In this document: positions 44,948-46,104 of the stretch, in pieces
How positions within the stretch are numbered: the first letter of the stretch is position 1
How the letters are laid out: every line of letters starts with the position of its first letter
Origin: Ectopseudomonas oleovorans
GTDB lineage: Bacteria; Pseudomonadota; Gammaproteobacteria; Pseudomonadales; Pseudomonadaceae
Assembly (NCBI RefSeq): GCF_003052605.1
Contig: NZ_QASO01000050.1
Span: 1 to 46,104 of the forward strand
DNA: 46,104 bases
Direction: 5' to 3'
The notes under the pieces: generated by a model
Databases searched by the model: none
What the model was told of the DNA's origin: nothing
The model's input: the letters and a program-made list of their open reading frames with translations, nothing else
Program-made: the position numbers and the translations under genes

Positions 44948-45652
44948 ATGAATGCCTACCACCCGGCCTGCTGCAGCCCCCTCGACACGCACAACCCGCT
45001 GCCCCGCGTACTGCCCGGCGCGCAGTTGATCAGCACCCGTTTCGACCCAGCCCTGCTCGCAGAAGATGACTTCGCTCGCTGCGATATCGCCCCGGTGCGC
45101 GGCGTCGCCAAGCGCCAGGCCGAGTACCTGGCCGGACGCCTATGTGCCCGCGAGGCACTACGCCGCGTGACCGGCCAGCCCAGCGTGCCAGCCGTAGGTG
45201 AAGACCGCGCGCCACAATGGCCGCTTGGCGTGGTCGGCTCCATCACCCACGGTGACAACTGGGCTGCCGCGCTGGTCGCCCAGCGCGAGCAATGGCGCGC
45301 CCTGGGCCTGGACGTCGAGCGCCTGCTACCGGCCGAACGCGCTCAGCGCCTACAGGGCGAAATCCTCACCCCAACCGAACTGCAGCGCCTGCAAAATCTG
45401 GACGACGAGACCCGCGCCGCGCGCATCAGCCTGACCTTCTCGCTCAAGGAGAGCCTGTTCAAGGCGCTCTACCCGCTGACCCTGACGCGCTTCTATTTCC
45501 ATGATGCCGAGTTGCTGGAGATCGACCACGACAGCGCACGCCTGCGCCTGCTGATCGACCTGCATCCGGACTGGCGAACGGGCGCCGAGCTGGATGGCCA
45601 ATTCGTGCTGTTCGATAACAAGGTGCTGAGCCTGGTGGCCGTGGCGGCGTGA
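44948..45652 (+). CDS. pcpS: 4'-phosphopantetheinyl transferase (EntD/PcpS type)
   Basis: Transfers phosphopantetheine from CoA to acyl carrier and peptidyl carrier proteins. The 234-residue EntD-like protein has R-x-AEYLAGRLCAREAL, VGSITHGDNWAAALV, LGLDVE (Mg-binding Asp and Glu, about residues 120-124) and SLKESLFKALYPL (signature WxxKEAxxK-like, with FSLKES). Pseudomonads often use a single enzyme of this kind (PcpS) for fatty acid synthesis and siderophores. The RBS is poor. It is followed only by repeats and the IS end. Confidence 0.9.
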   Translation: MNAYHPACCSPLDTHNPLPRVLPGAQLISTRFDPALLAEDDFARCDIAPVRGVAKRQAEYLAGRLCAREALRRVTGQPSVPAVGEDRAPQWPLGVVGSITHGDNWAAALVAQREQWRALGLDVERLLPAERAQRLQGEILTPTELQRLQNLDDETRAARISLTFSLKESLFKALYPLTLTRFYFHDAELLEIDHDSARLRLLIDLHPDWRTGAELDGQFVLFDNKVLSLVAVAA

Positions 45653-45682
45653 TCAAGCGCCCCGACGTACATGGATAAGCCG

Positions 45683-45856
45683 GTGCGCGCGGCGCACCCT
45701 GCAAAGCCGGCGGCGGTCACGGCGTAGCCCGGATTTCATGCGGGCTGGATAGAGCTATCGCGGCTGAAGCCGCTCCCACGGGACCTGTGAGCGTCTGTAG
45801 GAGCGGCTTCAGCCGCGATGCTTTTGGCCGCGCTCAATCGCCCCGGATTGCATCCG
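45683..45856. repeat. REP cluster next to the right IS end
   Basis: Several families in series: GTGCGCGCGGCGCACC (45683-), GTAGCCCGGATTTCATGCGGGC (45726-), a GCGGCTGAAGCCGCTCCCAC / GTAGGAGCGGCTTCAGCCGC facing pair (45760-45818), and the REP half CCCCGGATTGCATCCG (45841-45856) that abuts the IS. No gene is seen in 45653-45856. Confidence 0.8.
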
Positions 45857-46104
45857 TATATGGACTCCTCCCGTTTTGCCAGTGAAATAATCTGCCTCTG
45901 AACCTAGGTACGACTGCTTCCGTATATTCGACTTCTGATAAGGCGTTAGCCTTGAGCCATGATGAATTTCGCTCCTGTGCGCCTAACCGGGCTAGCGGCC
46001 TTGCAAAGCAGAGGGCCGATGGATGCAGCAGGTTACACACAGGTCGGTGCGACCGGTTCGTCATCAGTTCATGTCACTGTGCAATCGAGTGGATCTCTAC
46101 TACG
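45854..46104 (-). mobile_element. Second copy of the IS end, inverted
   Basis: Exact inverted copy of bases 1-251, with identity through the shared REP half to 45839. The insertion point in the REP and the orientation relative to the REP are the same as on the left, while the flanking sequence outside the REP differs. So these are two independent insertions or recombination products of one site-specific element. The rest of the IS is off the contig. Confidence 0.75.
45905..46060 (-). ncRNA. Candidate bridge RNA of the IS end (right copy)
   Basis: Identical to the left copy. The guide-like segments are at 46021-46027 (TGCATCC), 45987-45994 (TAGCCCGG) and 45920-45927 (ATATACGG), all read on the minus strand. 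Confidence 0.58.

Overview
The window looks like a complete 46.1-kb contig from a high-GC gamma-proteobacterium, almost certainly a Pseudomonas. The evidence is the HexR-controlled zwf-pgl-eda block, a phhRABC aromatic amino acid cluster, a P. aeruginosa PA0877-PA0886-like itaconate cluster, abundant REP palindromes, and no tRNA or rRNA. A fused GgpPS (glucosylglycerol synthesis) and a UbiM-type hydroxylase point to the salt-tolerant P. mendocina/oleovorans/pseudoalcaligenes side of the genus; that placement is inference.

Layout. Both ends (1-251 and 45854-46104) carry the same insertion-sequence end in inverted orientation. Each joins the same REP palindrome at the same base, so the contig probably stops where a repeated IS begins. 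The left third holds a MocR regulator, glucokinase under two HexR-type boxes, ubiM, an SH3/coiled-coil membrane protein, a frameshifted EAL gene, and a chalcone isomerase-like/DUF3833/SDR operon behind TGTACA repeats that resemble light-regulator (PplR/LitR) sites. It continues with DUF4197, a second EAL protein, a chemoreceptor fragment and acetyl-CoA synthetase.

The middle (13.7-25.8 kb) is a C5/C6 organic-acid catabolic island. One arm is a full itaconate route: ich, an acyl-CoA dehydrogenase, MmgE/PrpD, ict, ccl and a TRAP-binding dctP, with a divergent LysR. The other arm is a CoA-transferase plus HMG-CoA lyase under its own LysR. The TRAP membrane subunits are missing. What remains is an orphan dctP and a 0.33-kb scar in which the start of one dctP is fused to the end of dctM. 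REP elements sit between most genes here and in places supply stop codons.

The right part carries a nucleoside-deaminase-fold protein, phhR with the phhABC operon, an MFS transporter, a MITE-like element, ggpPS, a chemoreceptor whose ribosome-binding site lies in a 12-bp inverted repeat, zwf-pgl-eda with divergent hexR, a BASS transporter, a guanidine-II riboswitch with its SMR exporter, an LplT/Aas-like fusion, a candidate sRNA and a phosphopantetheinyl transferase.

The most striking item is the IS end. It folds like an IS110-family bridge RNA. Its presumed target guides match the two halves of the REP target, overlapping by exactly the GG dinucleotide at the junction, and a presumed donor guide matches the IS terminus itself.
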